From: Euonymus europaeus
Taxonomy: Eukaryota; Streptophyta; Magnoliopsida; Celastrales; Celastraceae
DNA length: 64,000 nucleotides
Direction: 5' to 3'
Assembly (NCBI GenBank): GCA_963580455.1
Contig: OY756964.1
Coordinates: 25,704,001 to 25,768,000 of the forward strand
Part shown: positions 25,128 through 37,606 of the stretch, piece after piece
Layout: the number at the start of each line of letters is the position of its first letter
How positions within the stretch are numbered: the stretch's first letter is position 1
Made by a program: the position numbers and the translations under genes
The notes under the pieces: model-generated
Seen by the model: the letters and a program-made list of their open reading frames with translations, nothing else
The model's database searches: none
What the model was told of the DNA's origin: nothing

Positions 25128-28100
25128 ATGGAAGTCATAGGGGATGCGTTGCGGCAAGCTTTCATGCCGAAGCATGAGTATGAGAGTCTGCGAGAAGAAG
25201 ATAAAGCATGGATCAAGCTACAGAGACCAGTTATTTTGTGTTTTGTGGCTGTCATTTGCCTTGTAATTCTTGTAAGTACGTTTGTGAGCTTGAATATTGT
25301 TTTTCCGGGGGATAGTGGGAAGAGGATGTTCTGTGGGGACCGGAGGTTGCAGCCTCTACAGATAAATATGAAAGGAGGCGATTCAGATATCTTCCCTGGA
25401 GCTTTTTATCTCACAGATCAGGAAACTGTGGATTATTACTGGATGGTAGTGTTTATTCCTTCCATGGTCATTTTCATGGCATCGGCTGTGTACCTCATGG
25501 CTGGTAAGGAATTCTTTGCGTTTTTCTTTAATTATTTTTGGTTGTAATTTTATAGACATACCATGGAATTTTGGCTCCCGTGCCTTTTTTATTTTTCATT
25601 TTATAATGGTTGCCAATTTTTAGTTATTTTGTCGAATATAGTTGAGTGGTGGAGTGGTCCTTTCCACCAACCCCCCCCCCCCCCCCCCCCCCCACACACA
25701 CTCTAACATGTTAAGGATGGGAAAGAATTTCTGTAAGGCAATACTCCTTCTGAATTCTTCTTGAGTCTAGCAATGCCCGGGATATATTTCTACACTACTG
25801 TTGACTAGTCAATAATGAGTAATGTCTATAATTGTTGGTTGGCCTAGGTATAGGAAATGATTTAGCAATTTGGTCAACGAGAAACCTTGAAAATGGTGCT
25901 AGTTAAGCATTTGGTAATCCAACTTTTGTAAAGGTTCATTTTGCTGAAAAATATGTATTTACCATAGTGATGGATCTATGATAGAATTGGTATTCCGTTC
26001 AAAAAAGGAAAAAATTGCTAATAGGAAAGGAATATGTTATTCATGAAGGCTTGCAATTGAATCCTTAACAAAGAGGACCACAATCTGATCTCTGGTCCAT
26101 GTCTCTGGACATTGATGGAAGAAACTGGTTGGAATATCCTAGAAATATCCTTGCATAGAAGAACGCATATATAAAAGCGCAGTTATGTGTAGCATGGCAA
26201 GCCGAAGGTATTGCTTGCGATGACTTGGCCTAAAAAGTTCATGTTGTTTTTAGGGTATCTTGGTGGGTAATTAATTGGTTATTTCATCTATTCATCAACA
26301 TCATGCATTGGCACATGGTAGTTACGACTTACAAGGTTGTTGGGGGTGGTTGATCCTATTCATGACCAAGAAGTACTGGATTCTCTCAGATATGTAGAGA
26401 ATTACTTCTACCAAAAAAGGGTCCATAACTTCTATTCAAGCTGTTTATGTACCAGCGGACGATTTGACTGATCCTGCTCCGGCCACGACCTTTGCACGTT
26501 TAGAGTTGATTTGGTTATTTCATCTGTTCATCAACACCATGCATTGGTTCATAGTGTTGAACTGCTGATAGACTGATAATTAGGCTTGGGACTGATGGAT
26601 TTGTCATTCAATTTACTAAAATATTTTTTTAGCGATTCAGGCACAAGTGTTTAGACTTTCTAAGCACGGCTTGGTTTTTTTATTTCGTTTAATCCCAATG
26701 ATTTACTTGAGCTTTTCTGCCAAGTGTTTTGCATCTGGTGCTTATATATAATAATAGAACATGCTCTTGGTTTTAACTTTTCTCAAGTCTTGCATGTCTG
26801 TGTGAGGTTTTGGCCTAGTTCCACTTTTCATTTGTATAATTCGTTCCTCCACATCTATATTAACATTATCTAAATTGGAAAAAATTCAAATTTTCTGCCT
26901 GATTGCTCTCACTTAGTATATAATCTTAACAATAAGAACCTTCCCCGACTACCAATCTGTGGCTCTGCCTTTTTTGCTTCATAAAATTGCATTTATCTAT
27001 CAGGGAACAAGTCCCCCTGACACACACAATCACACTCAGATATTCCAGACACATTTCACCCTTTTAACTAACTCAGCTGTGCCACAGGCTTATATTTTTT
27101 TTCTTTCAAATGTTCATGGTTTCGTTCATGTACAGGGATTACTGTGTCATATTCTGCTCCAGCAAGGCATGGATGCTTGATGGTGGTTGAAAATAACTAT
27201 TGTGCTTCAAAACGGGGTATGAACTTCAGTTTATTTTTGACTTGGTTTTATACTTTGATTACATTCAAATTTCCAACGCATGAATGCATGAATGATAATG
27301 ATTATAGATGCTGTTCGGCTATTTCTTCTCACCTCCCCCATCCTCATCCAAACCAACTTCAAAATCTGATACGAGACTTGGGATTTGACTGTGTCTTCCC
27401 ACTTAGCATGCCGGAAATAGAATGTGAAGAAATGAGTTTGGTAAACAAAAAAGGTGTCACTGACTGTCTATTCAGAAATTATGATGGAAGGAAAGGCAAT
27501 GGCTGCTGTAGAATTGGCTGATAGATTGCTTTTGGAATTGATTAGCTTAATCAATATAGTTTCCATAATTTTTTCTGCCGTTAGCATTTTTCTGTTGAAA
27601 CTGCTTGTTTAAGCTAACCTAGTTGTGTGGCTTGATTTCACTTCTGCATATGGTGGATGATTTTTGAGCTAGTCTTGATTCTTTCCTTTTAAATACAATC
27701 ACATTTTATGAGAGATTTGTTTGTTAGAATTGATTTCACCTCTGCGTGGGTTGCATTTGTCTTGATTTTCTTGTACCAATCCACAGGTGGGGTTCGTTGT
27801 CTCTCTATTTTGAATGCTGTTTTTGCCATCATCTTTGGTCTGCTAGCACTGTTTCTTGGTTCAAGCCTCCTTACCCTAGGGAGTAGTTGTTCCTTGCCCT
27901 TGTTTTGGTGTTATGAGATTGCATCGTGGGGATTAGTCATTCTTTATGGTGGAACTGCTTTCTTTCTGAGAAGGACAGCAGCTGCAATTCTCGACGAAGG
28001 AGATTTTAGTAGTCGAAACCTTGGTGTGGAAATGTTGGAAGCGAAACCCTGGGAGGTCACACCAGATCTAGAGAGGCGTGTCAGTGAAGGATTTAAATCA

Positions 28101-28208
28101 TGGATGGGGCCATCCCTTCTCTCCTCTGATGAAGAAGATGAACCTGATAGCAACCAGGAAGTGCATTCTCCATTATCTCCCACAGCTTCCAACAGGCAAA
28201 GAACATGA
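25128..28208 (+). CDS. Conserved plant membrane protein with four predicted helices, function unknown
   Basis: Exons are 25128-25503, 27136-27216 and 27787-28208 (879 nt, 292 aa, phases consistent). I do not recognise a named function. It opens [25 protein letters not shown], a cytosolic, charged start. Hydrophobic segments lie at about 35-60 and 105-125 (exon 1) and two more in exon 3 (about 158-185 and 194-212). A loop with several Cys and Gly lies between the first two. The C-terminal tail is acidic and Ser/Pro-rich ([10 protein letters not shown]), as in phosphorylated cytosolic tails. Intron 1 is 1.6 kb and holds a 23-base C run and a plastid DNA fragment. The start is the first ATG with a Met-led hydrophilic stretch. 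Confidence 0.85.
25671..25693 (+). repeat. Homopolymer of about 23 C
   Basis: Uninterrupted C run followed by a short (AC)n, in intron 1 of the membrane-protein gene. The length is probably unreliable, since such runs are hard to sequence. Confidence 0.85.
26275..26547 (+). repeat. Pair of near-identical direct repeats of about 37 bp flanking a plastid DNA fragment
   Basis: TTGGTTATTTCATCT followed by a nearly identical tail ending ATGCATTGG occurs at 26275-26312 and again at 26511-26547, with about two mismatches. The repeats bracket the atpB-like piece at 26397-26502. Their origin is not known. Confidence 0.6.
26397..26502 (+). pseudogene. atpB: Fragment of plastid-type atpB (ATP synthase CF1 beta) inside an intron
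   Basis: A frame of about 35 codons reads [20 protein letters not shown] and then [15 protein letters not shown]. This is the strongly conserved beta-subunit segment before the arginine-finger region. Ser/Ile/Val choices fit the plastid atpB protein better than the nuclear mitochondrial beta subunit, with E to K and H to R changes. There is no start, stop or splice context, so it is a non-functional nuclear insertion (NUPT) in intron 1 of the membrane-protein gene. Confidence 0.8.
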
Positions 28209-28609
28209 CCTTAAACCAGATATTCAGAACTGACCCAGCTTCTCGGCAAATTCCGCGTATTGCACATGAATTCTAGTGAGTGCGGATGGTAATATGTGTA
28301 GCAAATAACTTCAATGTTAGGAGAGAGTGTTACGTTGATAACTTGATGCTCTCTTTTGTAATCAGTCAAAGTGATGTTCTCTTGTTACAGTGCTTTCGCA
28401 TTCGGTGTATATAAATGAAATAGACTCGCAAACCGTATACATACATATCATAATTTTCAGTAACTTGTATGAGATAGAAAGGATAAATTTCTAAAATTTA
28501 AGGGTATAATCGAATGAATAAGAGGGCGCGTTGGTTGCTGCAAAATAAATGGAAACTTTCAATCAAAGAGGGGAAAGCCTCTATGTCAATTGCACTTACA
28601 TGTAGTCGA

Positions 28610-28840
28610 TACTAAGAGAAGAGGAAGTTCTAATATAATTGGATTAAAGTTTTTGAATCGGGACGTGAAGACTGATGCTAAGAGTATGTAAGTCGACACT
28701 AAGAGACAGAGAAGTCCTAATATAATCGGATTAAATTTTTTGAATCAGGACGTGATGATTAATGCTAAGAGACGGGGAAATCCTTCTGATATAATCGAAT
28801 TAAAATTTCTGAACTAGGGACGTGGTGGCTGATGATATAG
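28610..28840 (+). repeat. Degenerate tandem repeat, about three units of 70-85 bp
   Basis: CTAATATAATYGGATTAAA followed by GAATCRGGACGTGAWGAYT recurs near 28629, 28715 and 28787 with substitutions and small indels. It lies between the membrane-protein and aminotransferase genes. The rest of 28209-29212 shows no gene, only AT-rich spacer and the aminotransferase leader. Confidence 0.65.
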
Positions 28841-29212
28841 AAAGAAAGAATTATTTTTTCGGGCAAGAAAAAATGAGATTTAGTTTTAGTATTGATTTTC
28901 AAATAAATTTTATTGAGGAATCGATGAAAAAATATATATTTTGTTAATAGAAAAAGAAAATAATATATAAAAATTTGTATTGTAATGATAATTATATTGA
29001 AAAAATAGATTATTTGAATTTTTATACAATAGAGTTAGGATTCATAATTGATTTGAGTGGGAAGGTAAATTTTGCTTATTGCAAATGCTTCTTAGCCACG
29101 AGGACTCATTTTGTCTTCTTGTCTCCTACTCTTAGTCGACGAGGATTAAGTTTGGCACGCAATCCTAATCGTTTTGTATTCGCGCCTTGACGTCAGATTC
29201 ACACAGACTCTC

Positions 29213-32200
29213 ATGGAGGCTCCAATCACCGACTCCCATGGCGATTCTGTGTTCGATAATGTTCCTAGACCTCCAGATATTCCTCTGTATGCGGTAATAT
29301 TTCTTCTATGGACGGGTTCTTCTTTATCTTCCAGCATCGTTTGCTTGTTTATTTGCTCTCATATCTTTCAAGTAGTTGCTATTGTTGCGAAATTGTTAAG
29401 AGTGCTTTTTATAATCGATACATTAGAAACTGAATTACGCCGATACCAGCTTGATTAGAAAATATAGCAATTTTAAATGTAATTAGTGTTGGATTAGAGG
29501 AAATCTTATGGAAAGCACTAAATCCAATTCTCGTGAGAGTGAAACTCGAAGAATCTTCCATGAACATCCCTAAATTTGATTGTATTATGAGTATTTTTCC
29601 AGGGCTAAAAGGGAATTCTTAATGATTTAGAAAACCATTGCTGTAAAAGTTAGAGGGAAACTTGCTTACTGTTAATTCAAGCGAATGAATTGGGGTTCTT
29701 TTTAGCTCCTTTTAGTTTTTCCATCATGATCTCCAAATTTAAGTGGGTATTCAAATTCCTCTTGATAACTTTGAACTTTGATTAGAATTGTCATGTCAAC
29801 CTGATATTAGAATGGTTTAAAAGATAAGTCTTGCGTGCGGCCCCCTTGGGTGTGGTATTTATCCAAGTAATATTGTATCTCGGCTTGAATCTGTAGACAC
29901 GATTTCATGGTATGGTTCAATTTTATTGAAACTAGTGCTATGTGATAATTATTCATAATTTATTGATTTTGGTAATATATTTAACTTCTAAGGTTACATT
30001 AAACAAACAGATGGTTGCTGCTTACAATGAAGACCCGAGTCCAATCAAGCTGAATTTGGGTATGGGCGTATATCGAACAGAGGTTAGTGTTCTTAGTTCT
30101 GTTTTAGCAAGGTTGTTAGGATTTGCACATCAGTGATTCCTACTTAATAATCTGAGATTCTAATTTTGTTCATAATTAAATGAACAAATGCCATCCAATG
30201 AATATACTTCGTGTTGCTGGGGTGACAGATTTAGATTTTCTATAATTGTTAGCCTATCATCATTAATAGCATCAGCTCCAACAATTTGGAGTACTGCTGT
30301 TATACCTCCCGAATACTCTGTAAATTCATTATACAAAAATGATGATACAGTGACCAGGCACCATAACATGATGGCAATTGCTGTGGTTGGCACCAAATTG
30401 GTGAATACAAAGACTGCGATAATTATCTGTTAGTTTAGCTGAAATTGCGTAGGCATGGTTTCTCTTCAATGCTATAATACTAATATGATGCTATAAATTT
30501 TCTGAATTGATCCTCATGATATAACAGGATGGAAAACCTGTTCTTTTAAATGTAGTTAGACGGGCGGAGCAACTACTGGCTAATGACATGTAAGGGTATT
30601 TCTTTGCAGAAACTTCATTCTAATTCAAATGGTTATTGACTTTCAATCTACGTGATATCCAGATCTTCCAATAAGGAATATCTTCCCATCACTGGAATGG
30701 CTGAATTTAACAAATTGAGTGCTAAGCTTATTCTTGGCGTCCACAGGTAAAACCTATCATGACGGACAATAAAAGTTGTTTTGATTTTATTTTCATTCAT
30801 CTGTCTTACTGGGACAGTATCATATGTAATTTCTCGAACATAGGAAATACTGCTGAATAACAGGAGTAGTAGGATGCCATATGGTTGGTATTTCATGTTG
30901 CTTGTCTATACATACTTTATTACCCGAACTCTTATTGTAAGATCATCGTCAGTAGCTGATTTTATTGCTATTTTTCCATTTCATTCACTTTTTACCATGC
31001 TGCCATTTTCTTTGCTAATTGCATACTTCTTCTGCTCTGGAGATAGCCCTGCTATCAATGAGAACAGAGTGGCTACTGTCCAATGCTTGTCTGGCAGTGG
31101 ATCAGTGAGGGTTGGAGCTGATTTTTTGGCAAAACATTACCCCCAAGTAAGTCGATATTTAAATTTATCAGTTTTCCTTTTCCAATACATCTTTTGATCT
31201 GATGTCATTAATCTTTATTATGTAATTTTCTCTGTAGCGCATGGTATATATTTCCCAGCCAACTTATGGAAATCATCCAAATTTTCTGATGGCAGCAGGA
31301 CTTGAAGTGAAAACCTACCGTTACTTTCATCCAACAAAACATGGGCTGGATTTTCAAGGTTAGGACTATATGAAATTTATATATCAATGTAAAACCTACT
31401 TGCATTTCTCATTCATATTTTTTGGTCCTGTACTTTATTCCAACCTCATCTTTACCTTGATTTTGAAGTTAAGTTTATCTATTCAGAACACATGTTAATT
31501 ACTGAAACAGTGTCGTGATTTCCTTTACTGATCTACTGCCGTTATATTTATTAAGAACATGGAGGTAATTATGCTGTTGCTGTCCCAGGCATCTGATGTT
31601 GGATATGGTTATTTTCTTGACTCTTTGTGGCTTCTATTGATTAAGTTATAATGACTATGGTGGCAACAGGAATGCTGGAAGATATTGGCTCTGCAATGTC
31701 AGGAGCCATTATGCTTCTCCAAACCTCTGGTCATAACCCTACTGGTGTAGATCCAACTCTTCAACAGTGGGAGCAGATCAGGCAGTTAATAAGAAAAAAA
31801 GGATTGTTACCTTTCTTTGATTGTGCTTATCAGGTAGGCCTCTGTTTGGCTATAGCTAAATGCTTCAGAGCTTCTTCTTCTTCCTTTTTATATGTATTTT
31901 TATTTTAGTCCTTAAACACTCTGCTCAATCTAGGGTTTCATAAGTGGGAATCTGGATATGGATGCAGAATCTGTTCGCATGTTTGTTGCTGATGGTGGTG
32001 AATGCCTTGTAGCTCAGTCCTATTCGAAGAATATGGGACTCTATGGTGAACGTGTTGGAGCACTAAACATTGTAAGAATCTAGTAGTTTATTCCATTCTT
32101 GTGTGACAGTCTGTATGAATGCAGCAGTTGGCTTGCAGAATCAATTTTTATGCCAGTTTTTCTCAATGAATACATGGAAATTTTCAATCTCGTTGCATGC

Positions 32201-34462
32201 TACCTTCATGGTTTCCTTTGTGAGGTATCCATTAATTATCACTCCTGTGGACATTTTGTGTCATGATCCGTCAACAAAAAAATTCTTTCTAGGTTTGCAA
32301 GACTGCAGATGTGGCCAGCCGGGTTGAGAGCCAACTGAAAGTTATTATCAGACCCATGTATTCAAATCCACCCATTCATGGCGCATCCATCGTGGCAGCT
32401 ATTTTGAGGGACAGGTGTTCAATTACTTTGGAAATTAATTTCTTTAGAGAATGGAACATAATAATGTATCCAGACAGTGTAGTAGGATCTTCAATGTTTG
32501 GAAACAACTGAGCCTGCTCTGCCCTTCTGTTAGGCTATTATTTTCTTTTGGGATGTTTGGAATTACTGCCAGTGTAGCCATTTTGACCATGTCAGAGCTT
32601 TATTTGCAGGGAAATGTTCAAGGAATGGATTATTGAATTGAAGGAAATGAGTGATCGTATTACTTGCATGCGCTGGAAACTCTTTGATGCTCTATCCGAT
32701 AGAGGTACATTCATGTGAACTCTGTGTGAACTTAAGTTTGTGTAGGGAAGTAGTTGGTGAATATTGGGGAATGGATAAGGTTGCCCCGACCTTCATGGTA
32801 GTAAAATTGTTTAAAATACTGCTGTTAGCATGAAATCATTGAATCTCCAACGAAAAATCAGAAGAAAAAAATTATACATGCTCTTTAGGAACGTCAGTGA
32901 TAAAACAATAACCATAAGTAATAGAAAATTACTTTATTTAACTTGTCGAATTGTAGACATTGCTAAATTTCAAATTTGGTATTTGGCCCCTCAGGTAGTC
33001 AGGTTTGACTTGAACTGTCCTGCTCAAGCTTATCTACATAACTGAAATAAAACATTTAATGGTTGTAATCAGGCTTACTTGCTGTAGATGTTGCTCATAT
33101 GCTGAAATTGTTTTTTTTATCTGTAACTTACTGATTGACAGTGCTCTGATCAGCCATAAACACAATTTGTGTCTGAAGAAGGTAAGCAAGATATGCTGCA
33201 CCGGGTAAAACTATTGATCCTATGAGCATCTCTTCGTTATGCACAGGGACTCCTGGCAATTGGAGCCACATTACCAGGCAGGTTGGAATGTTCACTTTCT
33301 CTGGCTTGAATGAAGCACAAGTTTCCGTTATGGCCAAAGAATACCACATCTACATGCCACCTGACGGGTAAGACATTCATCCTCTGGACTTCATTTTTCA
33401 TAGGAAAGATTTCTCTGTCATCAGTCAGAACTCAGATCTTTAGTGAAAAATTGGAATAATCTAAAAATCCTTCTATGGTGGATGTCATACGTGGTAGCTT
33501 TATATTGTTCGTGATTTATACTCATATCTCCCTTTTCTAATTTAAAAAGCAAATTTTAGAATCTTTGAGCAGTGTGGGCTTAGATGGTTGTGACTTGTGA
33601 GTAATTATTAATATGGGGAAAACAATGGTTATTAGTAGGGATGGAAGAAACCAAACCAAATCGAAATCCGAACCGCAAACCAAACCATAAAATTAAGTTT
33701 GGTTCAGTTTATGGTTCGGTTTCGGTTTCTTTTGATTATTTCGGTTTTCGGTTCGGTTTCGGTTTATTTAAAATAATTTCGGTTTTAAACCGAAAACCAA
33801 ACTTTATTTATATGTTTTAAATAAAATATATATATTAGTTTATAATTTCTATTATAGACTTTACACTTATAAAATTACAGTATTACTAATAGTGTTAGTC
33901 TATCAGTATTTAACTATTTATTATTTAGTAAATTCATTATTCACTCAAGTAAAAGTCAAACAATAAAAGTAAAACAAATTGGTGAAATAAAACATAAATT
34001 CAATAAATTCGGTTTAAACCGAAAAACCAAACCATTTATTTCGGTTCGGTTTAACATATTAAGGTAATTTCGGTTTTTGGTTTTTTCGGTTTCGGTCTCG
34101 AACCGAACCTAGAAATCATATTTCCACCCCTAGTTATTAGCCATAAATGGTGGATGAATTCTCTCAGTTAACATGGGGTCCATTGTGTCAGTTTTCAAAA
34201 GTGAAATCTTAGAGTAGGTTTTCTTGAATCATGTTTGACTGTTTGTTATATATAAGCAGGCATAGCCATTTGGTTTGGGGACGCTAGATCTCCTTGATTT
34301 TATGTCAGCTTTTATTTTATCATCATTTTTATTTTGCTCATGAAAATTGATGATGACACATTCGCTCGATTATGCAGGAGGATTAACATGGCAGCCCTAA
34401 GCGATAATTCAGTCCATTGTCTTGCCGATGCCATCCATGTAGCTGTGACCCGTGTCATGTAA
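29213..34462 (+). CDS. AAT: Aspartate aminotransferase (class I PLP), 12 exons
   Basis: Exons are 29213-29293, 30011-30082, 30528-30589, 30663-30746, 31047-31146, 31238-31358, 31670-31833, 31934-32071, 32293-32414, 32610-32704, 33247-33367 and 34378-34462 (1245 nt, 414 aa). The family converts aspartate and 2-oxoglutarate to oxaloacetate and glutamate. Seen here: [21 protein letters not shown] lysine 260 in [25 protein letters not shown] and the substrate arginine in DGRINMAAL. The short N-terminus shows no transit peptide, so a cytosolic site is likely. Oddities are Tyr143 in PTYGNH where the family has Trp, QTSGHNPTG in place of the usual ACAHNPTG, and Ser in SGSGSVRVG. By sequence and by its MYB3R and EMF1 neighbours it resembles Arabidopsis ASP3, but it lacks the ASP3 N-terminal extension. 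The last intron contains a MITE. Confidence 0.93.
33636..34132. mobile_element. hAT-type MITE with perfect 8-bp target duplication
   Basis: 497 bp bounded by TAGGGATGGAA and TTCCACCCCTA, with GTTATTAG duplicated exactly at 33628-33635 and 34133-34140. Inside, CGGTTCGGTTTCGGTTT-type repeats run inward from both ends as a long imperfect palindrome. No open frame. The 8-bp duplication and TAGGGRTGG ends mark the hAT superfamily. It sits in the last intron of the aminotransferase gene. Confidence 0.93.
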
Positions 34463-37400
34463 ATCAATGGCAGTGTTCTTACAAACGCCCTGATTATCTT
34501 GGAGAAAGGTGGATTGAATTGAGAGATTGGAACAATATCATATCTTCCTACATGTGATAATAACATTGTTTTGGTGGTAGAGAATGGTTCGGCCCAGTGT
34601 GTCCCATGAACAGTTTAGTGGTTTTAAACTCGAGTAGCTAAGTTATTGTCCACCACATTGGCTATTGACAAGACTGGAGCAAAGCTCATCTACAATGCGG
34701 GTGCCATTGGGAAAATATATGAGGGTTTCAAACGCTGGACGTGCACGTACAGAATGTCTAACGAAATAACCAATTGGGCTATAGCCCCATGGTTGACATC
34801 AACATTTCCCTAAAACACGAACGGTAAAAATGTTCTTCCCAAGTCTAGAATGGTCTGGCAGGAAAATATTTAATTGAAGATGGACAAAACCCACTCAGAC
34901 ACCCTGTGAACTCACCGGTAGTTCCTTTCAACTTAGCTATCAGATGTCTTCAAGCTTGTCTTTTGAAGAAGTCGAGTTTCGACATTCAAATTTATGGATG
35001 TTTGGCCAATCGAAGAAGAAGAAAGGCTTATCACGGCTTGTGAGAAATGGATTGCGTTGAGATGAAGCCACTTGTCAAGTCTTGGATAAGGAGGCATAAG
35101 GGGACCTTTATACTCGTGCCGCATTGAACATTGTCATACTATACATAAGCGGCCAAGCGGGTGAATTTCCATTTTTGAAAGATTCGACCTGGTTTCGCTA
35201 GTGTAAATTAGGAAAACGGGTGAGGACAACACGATAAAAGAAAAAACAAAATGGGGCCTACGATGACAACCAGCGTAGCGTCTTATTCAGACATCGCATA
35301 AGTTCATCACCCTTTTTTTCTTGTTCTTGGAGTTATGCTTGGCTTGGGAAGAGAGAGTTAAACAAAAATGTTATAGAATCTAAATTTTAGTAGTCGAACT
35401 CAATCCAAGTCACATGACACTCTATGTAAGTGGGTCATGTTAGACTTTTTCAAAAATCAATTAAGCACAATTTTTTATTTATTTTTTAATAAACGAAATT
35501 TTAATATGTTTTTTCTCTAAAAATACATGTTAAATTTTGTAAAAAAATACATATTCGAACTCAGCACATAATTTTTTTCCTAATAATACTCATTGACAAT
35601 AGTTTTATTGTGTTTTTTCAATTACATTGTTTTTAAAAACAACGTAATTCATATATATAATGTCTAAATTGTTTATTCGAGTTGAAACTTTGTTACACTA
35701 TAATAGTAGAATAAATATTAGTTATTTTTTGAATTTTTATTGAAATTATGTTGGGTACCCTAACCCGTTAGGTTTTAGTAGTTATGGTTTAGCACTTGAG
35801 ACATTTAGAATTTTAGTAACAAATCCGAACTTTTTAGGGTACAACATGAAAATCCAATACACGAGCCCGTTAGGGTTTAGCGAATTCGTTCCTCATGATG
35901 TTTATAACACTTATTGTCTAGGTTACAGCATGGAAATCCAATACACGAGCTCTTTAAGGTTTAGCGAATTCGTTCCCCTTAAGGTTTAACACTTATTGTT
36001 ACAGTATGAAAATCGATGTACGAGCCCTTATCAGTACCTAAAAATAAATATTGGAACCTACGTAATTCAGATATTAGTAAAAAAAAATAATGTAATTAAA
36101 AACATTGTGATTAAAACAATGTAATTAAAAATGACTCAACAAAACCTATCGATGATAGATCTTGTTAAATAGATCTTTATTTGTTGATTCTGAATATGTA
36201 ATATTTTTTTTAAATCTAACATATATTTTAAGAGATAAAGTGTTTTAAAATTTTGTTTAAGAAAAAATATGTGCTGTGAAATTTCAAATAAAATATTTTA
36301 TTTTCTAAAATTTTTAATTTTTCATGTCATATGCTTACAAAGCATGTCATGTAGACTTGGGTTAATGTTGGGCTACAAAAACTTGGATTATTTAGCACTA
36401 CTCAGAGTTAACCGAGTTAAGGTGTAAGTACACCAATAAAATTTATTTGAAAGTCATTCAACTTTTGTATTTTTTTTTCATAAATAAAACTCAAAAATTC
36501 TAGTCATTTTATCTCAAAATTATCTCAACAATATGTGTCATTCATTTATTGAGTGTGATTTTCAACGAATTAAGATGTTCTCTCAAAATATATGGTAAAT
36601 TTCAACTAAAAAAAAACTGTATATTCGAACTCAACATGTGAAATTCTCTCTAACAAGACTTATCATCGATAATTTTTAATGTACTTTCTAATTATATTAT
36701 TTTTCAAAAACAATTTAATTAGTATATATACTATGTAATTTTTTTTCCAGTACTGTAACCTAAAAATAAGTGTTAAAACCTAAGGAGAACGAATTTGCTA
36801 AACTTTATCGTACTTTCATGTTGTAACAATAAGTGTTAAACCTTAACGGAATAGACCCACTAAACCTTAACGAGTTTGTATATCAAATTTCCATGATGTA
36901 ACGTAAACATTAAGTGTTAAACTTTAAAAAAAACGGATTCGCTAAACGCTAACAAGCTCATATACGCTCAGTATATTGATTAAGACAATAAAATAATTAA
37001 TTAAAAAGAGAAATGACTATATTTTTTAAAATTAAATTTATTTTATTTAATATGTATTTTTCTTGAAAACCTCCAACCTTTGCCATAAATCCAGAAAATT
37101 AAAGTCAAATTAATTAAAAAAACCCTAATAACTAGACTTTGTTGCAAATAAGTTTAAATAAGTGACATTACTCTTAATAAGTCTCATAAAATAGACCTAC
37201 CCACAATTTTACGGGGTTTCAAATCTATAAACTCTCCTCGAACACATCCCAACAATCCCTTCCAACACCCCATCCAAGCATATCCTAAATATTGTAAGGG
37301 CCAACAATTTTATACAGAGATGCAACAAAATATCAATATATTGGGATTACATGTCAACCTTCTCTCTCCGTGCCTTGTAAACTCTACAGAATGAGACAGA

Positions 37401-37606
37401 CACGGAGTTAAGGTACTGTATCATTCTTCAGGGAAAAGGTGCTGTAAGCAAATGTAATTTTTTGATGGAATAGTACATAAAAAAAACATCGGAAATAATA
37501 CAATGGGAGATATAACAGAGAACAAATGAGAAGTAGTATATGTTGAAACAATTACTATAAATAATAATGGTAATGTAAGGCTTGAGCAACACACTATCTG
37601 CAACCC
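34463..37606. other. Spacer between convergent AAT and MYB3R genes
   Basis: Both genes end toward this 3.1-kb AT-rich region. Apart from the repeat block at 35830-36960 I see no gene. Short frames (34933-35124 and 37421-37603 on minus) match nothing known. Confidence 0.5.
35830..36960. repeat. Direct and inverted repeat block
   Basis: GGGTTTAGCGAATTCGTTCC and a near copy occur near 35873 and 35948. Inverted versions (GAACGAATTTGCTAAAC and CGGATTCGCTAAACG) lie near 36787 and 36932. Flanking motifs such as TATTCGAACTCARCA recur near 35549 and 36629. The arrangement suggests an old transposon or a rearranged duplication with partly palindromic arms. No coding sequence survives. Confidence 0.55.

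Noticed and set aside
26511..26547. Possible rbcL piece (complement contains CAATGCATG) near the atpB fragment
   Set aside because: Similarity to the rbcL AMHAVIDRQK region is too weak and short, and the repeat occurs twice, so I treat it only as a repeat.
34933..35124. Small minus-strand frame after the AAT gene
   Set aside because: 63 codons, no family, no conserved features.
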